The notes under the pieces were generated by a model. The model had not been told where the DNA came from, ran no database searches, and was given only the letters and a program-made list of their open reading frames with translations. A DNA stretch of 64,000 nt, taken from positions 1-64,000 of the forward strand of contig JAHBXR010000003.1 in assembly GCA_019636335.1 (NCBI GenBank), in the 5' to 3' direction. Of the stretch, positions 52,551 to 61,234 are shown in pieces. The DNA is from Pirellulales bacterium. Lineage in GTDB: Bacteria; Planctomycetota; Planctomycetia; Pirellulales; JAEUIK01. How positions within the stretch are numbered: the stretch's first letter is position 1; the number at the start of each line of letters is the position of its first letter. The position numbers and the translations under genes were made by a program.

Positions 52551-54377
52551 ATGCGTTACTGGATCTGCATGTTCGTGCTCGGAGTCAGTCTGGCTGGCGA
52601 CCGCGCGATGGCTTTGATGGGGAGCGAGTCGGCCGCCGAAGCGTCCTCGACTGCTAGCGACGATGCGGCAGTACCGATCGACCTGGCGGCGCGTCTGGAC
52701 GAGATCGAGAAGCAATACCAAGCAACGCTGGTGCCATTCCCCGTGGCCCCACCGGGAGAAACCGTCGACCCCGAGCTGCGCAAGAAAGCCAGCGCGGCCA
52801 ACGCCGCCGCCCGCAAAGAACGGCAAAAAGCGTTGACCGCTCTGGCGGCCGAGGCGTCGCAGCTCGACGTGGCAAAACTCTCGGCCGAGGAGCGTGCGAA
52901 GCTGGCCGGCGTCTATCTCGAACTCGGCAAACCCGAGGATGCCGTACGCCTGGCGCGGGCCGCGATCAGCGCGCAAGCGGACCATGCGGACGCTTTCCTG
53001 GTGCTCATTCGGGCGCTGGCGACCTCGCAGCAGGTGGACGAGGCGCAGGCCGCCTTGGTGGCGGCGCAGCAGGCGGGGGTCGAGGAAACGAAGCTGCTCG
53101 ATGTGCGGCAGTCTCTGTACCTGGCTTGCGCGCGGGCTGGTCGCTGGGACGAAGCCGCGCAGCACGCGGCGGTGCGATTGGCGGCACGCCGCGCGGAGTT
53201 GAAGGAAAAGCTGCTGGCCAAGCCATTCCTGCAACAGCTCGATAGCGTGCTGAACGCCTACCGTTCGGGCAAGAAACCGCAGGCAGCGCTGCGCCAGCTC
53301 GAGCAAGAAATCACCTCGGCCGGCGAACTGCTGACCGATGAGACGCGCGCCACGGTCGAGGAGTTGCTGGCGGGGCTCAAGCAGCGCCAGGTCGCGTTGT
53401 TCGGCGAAGCGCGGCAATTCGATAAGGCCGAAGCGCTCTTTCAGGAACTGATGACCGAAGCACGGAAATCGCTCGAGGCTTCGCCCGACGAGTTGGAAAA
53501 GATTCGCGCCGTGGGCGAACTGCTGTCGGCCCGGGCCAAGGGCTTGTCGGTCGCGGCGCACGAGACCGCGGAATCCGCTCGGCAGACGTGGCTCGATTTT
53601 CTTGCCGAGCAAGCCAAGAAACGTCCGAACGAAGTCGAGTTGCTGCAGGATTATGCCCGAGGGGTGCAGTGGCGCATCACGCAGTTTGGCGAGGCCAAGA
53701 ATATCGACGCCGCCAAGGGGGCTGCCGAGGCCTATCGCGGCCTGGTCGCGGCCCTGCCGGAGGAGGTGGCGAAGCATCCGAGCGTGGAAGCGCTCGGCAA
53801 GCTGATCGACAGCGCCATTCGTCGTCTCGAGGCGGAACAGAAACGCGAAAAGCTGGTGGGTCAGCCGATGCCGCCGCTCGAAGTGGCCGCCTGGGTCAAC
53901 GGTTCGCCCTTGAGCAACGAAGAGCTCAAGGGCAAGGTCGTGCTGCTCGACTTCTGGGCCGTGTGGTGCGGTCCTTGCCGCGCGACGTTCCCTCATCTAC
54001 GCGAGTGGAACGAAAAGTATGCGGATCGTGGCCTCGCGATCATCGGGCTCACCAAATACTACCAGTACGGCTGGGACGCCGAGCAGCAAACGCATACGTC
54101 GATCGACGATCTCTCGCCGGCCGACGAACAGGCGGCGCTGGTCGAGTTCGCCAGGCATCATCAACTCACGCACCGCCTGGCCTACCTGCCGGAAGGGAGC
54201 ACGCTCTCGGAGCAATATGGCGTGACTGGCATTCCGCAGATGGTCGTGATCGATCGTGAGGGCATCATTCGCTTGATTCGTGTGGGCAGCGGCGACGAGA
54301 ACGCGCACGACATCGAAGCGAAGCTCGAAGAACTGCTGGCGGCGCCGGCCGCGGCGGATGTGTCGGGCGGCAACTGA
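52551..54377 (+). CDS. Secreted TPR and TlpA-like thioredoxin protein
   Basis: This 608-residue protein begins with an export signal (RYWICMFVLGVSLAG…). A long helical region (residues ~45-430) with TPR-like segments follows (KLAGVYLELGKPEDAVRLARAAISAQADHADAF). A C-terminal TlpA/ResA thioredoxin domain carries the redox motif WCGPC in LLDFWAVWCGPCRATFPHL and the cis-Pro GIPQMVVID. GGAG upstream supports ATG 52551. It shares its overall plan with the divergent protein at 50297-52207, but sequence similarity outside the thioredoxin domain is low by eye. A strong terminator follows. Confidence 0.9.
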   Translation: MRYWICMFVLGVSLAGDRAMALMGSESAAEASSTASDDAAVPIDLAARLDEIEKQYQATLVPFPVAPPGETVDPELRKKASAANAAARKERQKALTALAAEASQLDVAKLSAEERAKLAGVYLELGKPEDAVRLARAAISAQADHADAFLVLIRALATSQQVDEAQAALVAAQQAGVEETKLLDVRQSLYLACARAGRWDEAAQHAAVRLAARRAELKEKLLAKPFLQQLDSVLNAYRSGKKPQAALRQLEQEITSAGELLTDETRATVEELLAGLKQRQVALFGEARQFDKAEALFQELMTEARKSLEASPDELEKIRAVGELLSARAKGLSVAAHETAESARQTWLDFLAEQAKKRPNEVELLQDYARGVQWRITQFGEAKNIDAAKGAAEAYRGLVAALPEEVAKHPSVEALGKLIDSAIRRLEAEQKREKLVGQPMPPLEVAAWVNGSPLSNEELKGKVVLLDFWAVWCGPCRATFPHLREWNEKYADRGLAIIGLTKYYQYGWDAEQQTHTSIDDLSPADEQAALVEFARHHQLTHRLAYLPEGSTLSEQYGVTGIPQMVVIDREGIIRLIRVGSGDENAHDIEAKLEELLAAPAAADVSGGN

Positions 54378-54404
54378 CGTGCCTGCGTCTCTTCTGCGAT
54401 AACC

Positions 54405-54441
54405 AAGGTGGTACAGGCTTCACGCTTGTACCACCTTTTTT
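54405..54441 (+). terminator. Rho-independent terminator after the TlpA-like gene
   Basis: AAGGTGGTACA…TGTACCACCTT forms a stem of about 14 bp with one mismatch and a 5-nt loop, followed by a run of T (to 54441). It lies 28 bp after the stop at 54377 and separates this gene from uvrB. Confidence 0.93.
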
Positions 54442-54565
54442 GTTCGACGGGGGAGGCCGCGGCAAAATACCGCCGCGCCCCTTGGGAGCCAGGTCGGCAT
54501 TTTTTATGCTGAACGACGACCAACGCCCCGCCTCTCGCCCTGCTTGCCCCTAGCGAAAGCTCCTC

Positions 54566-56647
54566 GTGGATTTTCAGATCGAAAGCCCGTTTCAGCCCGC
54601 GGGCGATCAGCCCCAGGCCATTGCCTCTCTGATGCGGGGGGTGCGCTCCGGTCGCAAGCACCAGGTGCTGATGGGCGTGACCGGGTCGGGCAAGACGTTC
54701 ACCATGGCGAACGTCATCCAGCAATCGCAACGCCCGGCGATCGTGCTCTCGCACAACAAGACGCTGGCCGCGCAGCTTTATGGCGAGTTCAAGGAGTTTT
54801 TTCCCAAGAACGCCGTCCACTACTTCGTCAGCTATTACGACTATTACCAGCCGGAAGCGTACATTCCGCAGCGCGATATTTACATCGAGAAGGATGCCTC
54901 GATCAACGAGGAGATCGACCGGTTGCGGCTCGCCTCGACGAGCGCCTTGGTCAGCCGGCGCGATGTGATCATCGTGGCCAGCGTGTCGTGCATCTATGGC
55001 CTGGGATCGCCCGAAGACTACCGCCAGATGATGGTGGCGCTGCGCGTGGGAGAGTCGGTCGATCGCGACGAGATGCTGATGCGGCTGGTCGACATTCAGT
55101 ATCAGCGGAACGACGTCGAGTTCGCGCGCGGCAAGTTTCGCGTGCGGGGCGACTGCGTGGAGATCTGGCCCGCCTACGAAGAGTTCGCCTACCGGATCGA
55201 ATTCTGGGGAGACGACATCGAGCAGGTCTCGATCATCAATCCGACGAGCGGCGAGGCGATCAGCCAGGAACCGGCCGTCTACATCTATCCGGCGAAGCAC
55301 TTCGTGCTGCCCGAGGAACGCATTGCCGCGGCGGTCGAGGAGATCAAGGCGGAGCTGGAGCAGCAACTCCAGCATTTTCGCGACACGGGCAAGTTGCTCG
55401 AAGCGCAGCGTCTGGCCGCGCGGACACGCTTCGACATCGAGATGATGCAAGAGGTGGGCTACTGTCCCGGCATCGAGAACTACAGCCGGCCGCTCAGCGG
55501 CCGTCCCCCCGGGGCCACGCCCAACACGTTGTTCGACTTTTTTCCGCCCGACTACTTGTTGTTCATCGACGAGTCGCACGTGACGATCCCGCAGGTGCGC
55601 GGGATGTTCGCGGGAGATCACAGCCGCAAGTCGACCCTGGTCGAGCACGGATTTCGTCTGCCGTGCGCGCTCGACAACCGGCCGCTGAAGTTCAACGAGT
55701 TTGAAGAACGCATCAGCCAGGTGGTCTTCGTCTCGGCCACGCCCGGGCCGTACGAGCTGGAGCAGACGCGGGGCGAGGTGGTCGAGCAGGTGGTGCGCCC
55801 CACGGGGCTGTTGGACCCCGTGATCGAGGTGGTGCCGTCGCGGGGGCAGGTGCCCCATCTACTCGAGCAGATTCGCGCTCGCTCGGCCGTGGGAGAGCGG
55901 ACGCTTGTCACCACGCTCACCAAGCGGCTGGCCGAAGATCTTTCGTACTACCTCAACGAACAGGGCGTGAGCTGCAAGTGGTTGCACAGCGAGCTCGACG
56001 CCTTCGAACGCGTGGAGCTGCTGCGAGACTTGCGCGAAGGGCATTTCGAAGCGCTCGTCGGCGTGAATCTGCTGCGCGAAGGTTTGGACCTGCCCGAGGT
56101 TTCGCTGGTGGCGATTCTCGATGCGGACAAGGAAGGCTTTTTGCGGAGCGAGACGTCGCTCATGCAGACGATCGGCCGCGCCGCGCGCAACGTGAATGCC
56201 AAGGTCATTCTCTATGCCGATCGCGTGACCGATTCGATGCAGCGTGCGATCGAAGAGACGACGCGCCGGCGTGCCATGCAAGAGGCCTACAATCGCGAGC
56301 ATGGCATCACGCCGGAGACGGTGCGCAAGGCAATTCGGGCCGGGATCGAAGGAGAAGCCGACGCGCATGCGCGGGCTAACGCCGCCGTAGGCCGCACGGA
56401 CGAAACACAGTACATCACCGAGGAATATATTGCGGAGCTCGAGACGGAGATGTTCGCCGCGGCCGAGGCGCTCGAGTTCGAGCGGGCGGCCTCGCTGCGC
56501 GATCGTGTCGAAAAAATGCGCGGCGCGCTAGGAAAACCGACGAGCGAGGTGGTGATCCGCGAGAAAGGGGGGGGGCGCGGAGGCAAGGGCCGCCGCGGCA
56601 GCCGTGCCACAGGGGGACGCGTGCCACGACCCAAGCGCAAAATGTAG
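54566..56647 (+). CDS. uvrB: Excinuclease ABC subunit B
   Basis: This 693-residue protein starts at GTG 54566 ([19 protein letters not shown]). It has Walker A GVTGSGKT, the beta-hairpin that inserts into DNA ([20 protein letters not shown]), DEAD-like FIDESHVT, the helicase motif [16 protein letters not shown], and a C-terminal UVR domain ([30 protein letters not shown]) that contacts UvrC. Together with UvrA and UvrC it performs nucleotide excision repair. A basic Gly/Arg-rich tail ([12 protein letters not shown]…) extends beyond the UVR domain, a style shared with the pseudouridine synthase in this window. Confidence 0.97.
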   Translation: MDFQIESPFQPAGDQPQAIASLMRGVRSGRKHQVLMGVTGSGKTFTMANVIQQSQRPAIVLSHNKTLAAQLYGEFKEFFPKNAVHYFVSYYDYYQPEAYIPQRDIYIEKDASINEEIDRLRLASTSALVSRRDVIIVASVSCIYGLGSPEDYRQMMVALRVGESVDRDEMLMRLVDIQYQRNDVEFARGKFRVRGDCVEIWPAYEEFAYRIEFWGDDIEQVSIINPTSGEAISQEPAVYIYPAKHFVLPEERIAAAVEEIKAELEQQLQHFRDTGKLLEAQRLAARTRFDIEMMQEVGYCPGIENYSRPLSGRPPGATPNTLFDFFPPDYLLFIDESHVTIPQVRGMFAGDHSRKSTLVEHGFRLPCALDNRPLKFNEFEERISQVVFVSATPGPYELEQTRGEVVEQVVRPTGLLDPVIEVVPSRGQVPHLLEQIRARSAVGERTLVTTLTKRLAEDLSYYLNEQGVSCKWLHSELDAFERVELLRDLREGHFEALVGVNLLREGLDLPEVSLVAILDADKEGFLRSETSLMQTIGRAARNVNAKVILYADRVTDSMQRAIEETTRRRAMQEAYNREHGITPETVRKAIRAGIEGEADAHARANAAVGRTDETQYITEEYIAELETEMFAAAEALEFERAASLRDRVEKMRGALGKPTSEVVIREKGGGRGGKGRRGSRATGGRVPRPKRKM

Positions 56648-56712
56648 CGGTCGCCGGACGTTCTTTCGCCCCTTGCGAGGTCGGGGAGGAGCGTCGCTCG
56701 ACAAGGGCGCAA

Positions 56713-56754
56713 GAGAAAAGGGAAGGCTACCACGCGGGCAACCTTCCCTTTCTC
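56713..56754. terminator. Bidirectional terminator between uvrB and the small lipoprotein gene
   Basis: GAGAAAAGGGAAGG (56713-56726) pairs with the reverse arm ending at 56754 (CCTTCCCTTTCTC). The stem is A/T-rich at both ends, so it gives T-rich tails in both directions, fitting the two convergent genes on either side. Confidence 0.8.
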
Positions 56755-56777
56755 GTATACGGTGAAACGAACCCAGC

Positions 56778-56936
56778 TTACGGAGCGGGGGTCTCATCGG
56801 CGGCCGGCTCAGCCGGGGTTTCGGCGGGATCGGCAGCGGGGGCCTCGGCCGGCGGAGCGGCAGCGGGTTCGGGCTTCTTGCCGCAGCCAATGAAACCGGC
56901 GCTCAGCAACAGAGCGAGGATAGCAAACTTCTTCAT
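56778..56936 (-). CDS. Tiny Ala/Pro/Glu-rich lipoprotein
   Basis: This 52-residue protein has a clear lipoprotein signal MKKFAILALLLSAGFIGCG (lipobox FIGC, Cys about 18), and the mature part is only ~34 residues of Ala/Pro/Glu (KKPEPAAAPPAEAPAADP…). GAGGGAAG upstream supports ATG 56936. Its small size, repeat-like tail and dedicated terminator suggest a real, well-expressed peptide; its role is unknown. Confidence 0.72.
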   Translation of the reverse strand: MKKFAILALLLSAGFIGCGKKPEPAAAPPAEAPAADPAETPAEPAADETPAP

Positions 56937-57230
56937 CTCGTCTTCCCTCATTGAAGGAGGTACACACTGTACAGTCCGGCAGGCACCTATCCTGTCCGTG
57001 TCACCAGGGAGGATGCCCTCACTAGGGCGTTTATTCCCCCGGCGGTAGAATTTCTTACGATTTTTTCCCTCCCCAGGCAAATAGCTGGTAGGAGACCAGA
57101 GAGCGGTCAACTCGCACGATTGGAAGAATTGCCCCACGCTGGGGGCCGTTTGTCGCGATTCTCGTGCTTTTCGGACGGGGACTGGGAATAATCAGGCCGT
57201 CCGAGGGCTCTTCTCGCAGGGATATGCCGT

Positions 57231-57770
57231 ATGGGCGCTGAGCCCAGCCAAATTGATATCACCCAGCTTGTGATTGCCCATCACGAGCTGCTGTATCGCT
57301 ACGCATATCGCCTGACCGGTTCGATTGCGGATGCCGAGGATTTGACGCAACAGACGTTTCTGTCGGCGCAAGCAAACCTGGCTCAACTGCGCGAACCGGC
57401 GGCAGCGCGCGGCTGGCTGTTTGCCATCCTGCGCAATGGCTATCGCAAGAGCTTGAAGAAACGTGTGCCCCTGCCCGCCGTGGACGCGGAACTGAACGTC
57501 GACAGCGTGCCGGATGAGTCGCGAACGGCCGAGCCGATCGACGAGGAACGCTTGCAAGACGCCCTCAACTCGTTGTCGGACGAATACAAGACGGTGTTGT
57601 TGATGTTCTATTTCGAGCGCCATTCGTACCGCGAGATCGCCACGCAGCTCGAATTGCCGATTGGCACCGTGATGAGCCGCCTGTCGCGCGCGAAGAGCCA
57701 CTTGCGCGCGAAGCTGCTCGATCTGGAACTGCACGCCACGGTCTCCCCCCGTCAAAGGAGTGACAAATGA
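57231..57770 (+). CDS. ECF-type RNA polymerase sigma factor (second)
   Basis: This 179-residue protein has sigma region 2 (about residues 15-80, YRYAYRLTGSIADAEDLTQQTFLSA, WLFAILRN) and region 4 (about 115-165, LQDALNSLSDEYKTVLLMFYFERHSYREIATQLELPIGTVMSRLSRAK). AGGGA 8 nt upstream fits ATG 57231. The gene is divergent from the tiny lipoprotein gene (294 bp between) and its stop overlaps the next gene by 4 bp. Confidence 0.94.
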   Translation: MGAEPSQIDITQLVIAHHELLYRYAYRLTGSIADAEDLTQQTFLSAQANLAQLREPAAARGWLFAILRNGYRKSLKKRVPLPAVDAELNVDSVPDESRTAEPIDEERLQDALNSLSDEYKTVLLMFYFERHSYREIATQLELPIGTVMSRLSRAKSHLRAKLLDLELHATVSPRQRSDK

Positions 57771-58627
57771 GGCCAGACGATGCCGCACGTCCCCATGACG
57801 AACGACGGTTCGAGGCGATCGATGCCTGCCGCCCCGGCAGTCAGGATCACGACCTGCCCGAGACGCGATTTCTGACCGAGCTGTTCGAGCGCGACCACGC
57901 GCATCGCGTCATGTTCGAGCGCGTGCAGCAGTTCGACCAGTCGATTCAGGCGGCCCTCGAGCGGGGGCCGGTACCGGGGGGGCTCGAACAGCGGCTGCTC
58001 GCCGCGCTGGCCGCCGCCCGCGAAGCGTCGGTCGATCCGGTGCAGGGGGCCATCGATTCTCCAGCCCCGACGGCCGAGAACACCGCCGCTCCCGGGACCG
58101 TCGGCGAACCGCGCCGCCGGACGAGCCGCCGCGTCTGGATGGCCAGCGCCGCTGCTACCGCCGCGGCGCTGTTGGTGGCCTACTGGTTCTGGCCGGCCAA
58201 CGAATACACGCACGAAGGGGTATTGGCCTTCGGGCAGGCGTTCTTCACGGCGGACCAGGGTCGGGGCTCGGGCATCTCGCCGGCCGCGAAGAAGCCCCCC
58301 ACCGGCTATCGATTGAGCCGCTTCGTCAATCCACACGCCGGGCAGCAATGGCGCTACGTGAAGGGCTTTCTGGGCCGCAACGGTGTCGCCTACGACCTCG
58401 AACTGGGGGGAGTGACGGCCACCCTCTACGTGGTGAAGGTCGCCGGGACGCCGAAATCGCCCCGCATCCTGCCGGGCGCCGGTCAGTCCCCCTTGCGTCA
58501 GCCCGCTTCCTCGGGACAACGGCCCACGGATGCCTGGCTCGAGAATGGCTATCTCTACGTGCTGGTGGTCGAAGGAAGCGAGGCCGACTATCAGCAGTTT
58601 ATCACTTCGGGGGGCGCCGTAGCCTGA
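57767..58627 (+). CDS. Probable membrane anti-sigma factor
   Basis: This 286-residue protein has a cytoplasmic N-terminal region of about 120 residues with charged helices (RFLTELFERDHAHRVMFERVQQFDQS), one transmembrane segment (about 123-142, RVWMASAAATAAALLVAYWFW) and a ~140-residue extracytoplasmic domain (QAFFTADQGRGSG… TLYVVKVAGTPKS …LYVLVVEGSEADYQQF). It has no zinc motif. The ATGA overlap with the sigma gene makes an antagonist role very likely. The outer domain probably senses an unknown envelope signal. Confidence 0.78.
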   Translation: MRPDDAARPHDERRFEAIDACRPGSQDHDLPETRFLTELFERDHAHRVMFERVQQFDQSIQAALERGPVPGGLEQRLLAALAAAREASVDPVQGAIDSPAPTAENTAAPGTVGEPRRRTSRRVWMASAAATAAALLVAYWFWPANEYTHEGVLAFGQAFFTADQGRGSGISPAAKKPPTGYRLSRFVNPHAGQQWRYVKGFLGRNGVAYDLELGGVTATLYVVKVAGTPKSPRILPGAGQSPLRQPASSGQRPTDAWLENGYLYVLVVEGSEADYQQFITSGGAVA

Positions 58628-58930
58628 GCGCCATCGCTCGCACACGTGCGTCTCGACTTGACGGGCGATCGTGCAAGCGGTGTTTCTCCGCGCTCGCAGA
58701 TCGTTGCTAGCATGCCGGTGCGCACGGCAAATTCGGCAAACTCTCCCTAATCCTGCGCCCCGCGCTTCGCCGAATCGATTCAATACGCCGCTCGCAAGCG
58801 TGGCGAACATGTCAACCGAGTGCATTTCCCGGGGGGGACGCACGCGAGTCTTGGCCGCACGAGAAGCGTTCGCTGCCGATGCAGCGAACGCTCGCCGACG
58901 GCCGGCTCGCGTGATGGAGGATCTCAGTCC
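58628..58930. other. Leader region of the next gene with a perfect 12-bp hairpin
   Basis: This 303-bp gap contains AGCGTTCGCTGC-CGAT-GCAGCGAACGCT (58865-58892), a perfect 12-bp stem with a 4-nt loop and no T-run, ending 38 nt before the next start codon. As a terminator for the anti-sigma gene it would be far downstream and lack a T-tract, so an mRNA-leader role for the following gene is more likely. No other structure was seen. Confidence 0.5.
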
Positions 58931-59383
58931 ATGCGGTGTTACTTCACTTCGCGTCGAGCGGGCATCGTGGCCCTGGTGTTACTCTTGCTCGCCGGCGGCG
59001 CTTCGGTCGTTCGCGCTCAGGAACCGAAGGATAAAACGGCGCCGCATCCCGTGCTCGATCGCGAGATCTCGCTGGGCGAATTGCATCCCACGCCGGAGAT
59101 GTGGTTCTATCAGCAAGAGATGCGCAACTTTCTCGACCCGAAGATGGCCGTGCGTCGCCGCGCGGAGTTCCGCGCCACGCAGCGCCAACATCGTATCGCC
59201 TCGTCGCAGTGGTTCGGCCAGTCGAAGGCCCGGCCGACCGCCTCGGCCACTCCGTTTACCGATAGCTATTCGCCAAGTTGGGTGGGGAACAGCGGCAATC
59301 CGTTCAACTGGGCCGCGGTGGGCAACCGGCAGGTGGTCATCCGCACGGCTCGACCCAATGTGAGCAGCTTCGATATCTGGTAG
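58931..59383 (+). CDS. Small secreted protein of unknown function
   Basis: This 150-residue protein has a signal peptide (RAGIVALVLLLLAGGASVVRAQ) and a mature region with two Trp- and Arg-rich helices (LGELHPTPEMWFYQQEMRNFLDPKMAVRRRAEFRATQRQHR) and a Ser/Thr/Asn-rich end (…PFNWAAVGNRQVVIRTARPNVSSFDIW). No family recognised. GGAGG about 10 nt upstream supports ATG 58931. A strong terminator follows. Its position after a sigma/anti-sigma pair suggests it could be a regulon member, but it has its own leader. Confidence 0.68.
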   Translation: MRCYFTSRRAGIVALVLLLLAGGASVVRAQEPKDKTAPHPVLDREISLGELHPTPEMWFYQQEMRNFLDPKMAVRRRAEFRATQRQHRIASSQWFGQSKARPTASATPFTDSYSPSWVGNSGNPFNWAAVGNRQVVIRTARPNVSSFDIW

Positions 59384-59479
59384 TTCACAACTTGACGGAG
59401 CTTCTTCGTATACCCAGGGGGGGACGCACACATCGGCCGGAGAGCCATCTGGGGGGCCGGACGACCTTGTGTGCGAACG

Positions 59480-59528
59480 ACCGGTGTCACGCGTCTAGCC
59501 ACGGGCACGTGACACCGGTCTCTTTTTT
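59480..59528 (+). terminator. Rho-independent terminator of the small secreted-protein gene
   Basis: A perfect 12-bp stem ACCGGTGTCACG (59480-59491) / CGTGACACCGGT (59508-59519) is followed by CTCTTTTTT. It lies about 97 bp downstream of the stop at 59383. Confidence 0.9.
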
Positions 59529-59635
59529 GCGCGACGGCGAATGTGGCTCGACGCACGACGTCGCGCGCCGGGGCGAGTCAGCGCAGCGCGGCATGATCTC
59601 CGCCCCACGAACAAGATCGCGGGCGGAAGCTTGTC

Positions 59636-61042
59636 CTACGTGGCCAGGGACGCCGCCGTCTGGGTGAGAAGCACCGCGGGGACCACGGGGCGGCCCACCG
59701 TTTGTTGTCGACGGAACCAGCGGATCAAATTGCCGCGGCTGATGATGCCGACGGGTTGCCCCTCGCGCAAGATGATCACCCTGCGCACCGCCACTCGCTG
59801 CAGGAAGCGGAAGATCGAATGAGCCGGCGCGTCGTCTTCGTACGAAACGACCGTGGTGTTCATCACCGCCAGCAGGGGCTGCTGTCCGCCATTTTCCGTC
59901 GGCAGCCAGTCCATCAGCTCGCGTTCGGAAATGACTCCGACCAGGTGCCCCGTGTCGTCCACCACCGGCGCCGCGTTGATTTTGCGGGCGACGAGAAAGT
60001 CGGCCGCATCGGCGACGGTTTCGTCCTGCCCCAGGCACGCCACGGGAGAGGTCATCAAGTCGGCCGCGCGCACGTCGGAGAGTGCCTCGAGTTCGTCGTG
60101 CGGGTTATGCGAGACCGTATTGTCGCTGTCGTCCAGATCGCGGTATTGCACGACGTGACGCGTGCCGTCGGGGCGAGAGACTTCGAGAGCCTGGCGAGCA
60201 CGATCGACCAGGGCCTCGGGATCTTCGAGATGCGGAACGCGCGCTGCCACCCCCACGCGCAACGACACGGTCGTTACGCCGCAACTTTCCGGTAAGCGCT
60301 TCGCGGCGACGGCCTCGTTGACCCGGCGGCACCAACTGGCGGCGCCCTCTTCGTGCGTGTCGGGCAAGAGGGCCAAGAAATGTCCATTGCCCAAATGACA
60401 GAGCAGGTCGCTGGCCCGGGCATGGCTGCGCAGCAGATCGGCCACGGAGCGCAACACCATATCGGCGGCGCCGTCGCCATGTGTCTGAGCGAGTTGCTCG
60501 AAATCGACGATCTCGACCAGGGCGCACGAGAGCTCGGCGCGATGTCGTTCGGCGCGGCTCCAATCGCGGTCGAAAAGTTCTTGGAACAGGCGGCGGTTCA
60601 ACAGCCCGGTGAGCGAGTCGCGGCGCATCGTCTTGTCGAGCTGACGCCGTGCCTCGAGCACGCGACTGCCGGCGAAGACCTGCGCCAGCAGCTCCGTGGT
60701 CGAGACCGGCTTGGGCAGGAAGTGATCGACGCCTGCGGCGAGCGCTTCTCCCAGATCGTCGGCGCCGAGGCGCGACGTGAGGAGCAGAAAGTAGACGTAG
60801 TGGGGGCATTCGTCGTCGCGCAGGCGACGCGCCAACTCCGTGCCGGAGAGACCGGGCATCTCGGCATCGGCGATGATGAAATCGGGGCAGCGCTCGGCGA
60901 TGAGATGCCAGGCGCTCAAGCCATCTTCGGCCGCATGGACTTCGAAGCCGGCCGAGATCAGCGTCGCCTCGATCTGGCGGCGAACGCGAACATCGTCATC
61001 GGCGACGACCACGAGTCGATGATCGGAGGAGGGTTGGTTCAC
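59636..61042 (-). CDS. Response regulator: REC - degenerate GGDEF - two CBS domains
   Basis: This 468-residue protein starts with a receiver domain (residues 8-125): acidic DDD (15-17), phospho-acceptor Asp59 in IIADAEMPG, and Lys111 in FLPKPVS. A diguanylate-cyclase fold follows (about 140-300), with the family start RDSLTGLLNRR (141-151) but LGNGHF (217-222) in place of GGDEF, so cyclase activity is very unlikely. Two CBS domains (about 330-450: LMTSPVACLGQDETVADAADFLV…NAAPVVDDTGHLVGVISERELMDW and a second ending PVGIISRGNLIRW) may bind a nucleotide. It may act as a c-di-GMP or nucleotide sensor; the partner kinase is not in the window. Confidence 0.88.
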   Translation of the reverse strand: MNQPSSDHRLVVVADDDVRVRRQIEATLISAGFEVHAAEDGLSAWHLIAERCPDFIIADAEMPGLSGTELARRLRDDECPHYVYFLLLTSRLGADDLGEALAAGVDHFLPKPVSTTELLAQVFAGSRVLEARRQLDKTMRRDSLTGLLNRRLFQELFDRDWSRAERHRAELSCALVEIVDFEQLAQTHGDGAADMVLRSVADLLRSHARASDLLCHLGNGHFLALLPDTHEEGAASWCRRVNEAVAAKRLPESCGVTTVSLRVGVAARVPHLEDPEALVDRARQALEVSRPDGTRHVVQYRDLDDSDNTVSHNPHDELEALSDVRAADLMTSPVACLGQDETVADAADFLVARKINAAPVVDDTGHLVGVISERELMDWLPTENGGQQPLLAVMNTTVVSYEDDAPAHSIFRFLQRVAVRRVIILREGQPVGIISRGNLIRWFRRQQTVGRPVVPAVLLTQTAASLAT

Positions 61043-61184
61043 GCGAATCCTCGTTCATCGCGTAGCATTCGAGCGGGGAGCAGCGACTATCGGCGAGCGG
61101 CCCGTCGCTTGTAGCCCCGCGCGACGTCCGGTGAAGCAACCCTAGCATTTTTTCGACGGGGAGGTTTGCTGGGGCGCAAAGAAC

Positions 61185-61215
61185 GCAAAAAGGGGCGGAA
61201 AACAGCCCCTTTTGC
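61185..61215 (-). terminator. Rho-independent terminator of the glycosylasparaginase gene
   Basis: GCAAAAAGGGGC (from 61185) pairs with GCCCCTTTTGC (to 61215) with one bulged base. On the minus strand the transcript ends GCCCCTTTTTGC. It lies 19 bp after the stop at 61235. Confidence 0.85.
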
Positions 61216-61234
61216 AGGGCCAGCCGAGATCGGC

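Noticed and set aside
59636..61042. Active diguanylate cyclase
   Set aside because: The GGDEF signature reads GNGHF, which removes the metal-binding Asp/Glu.
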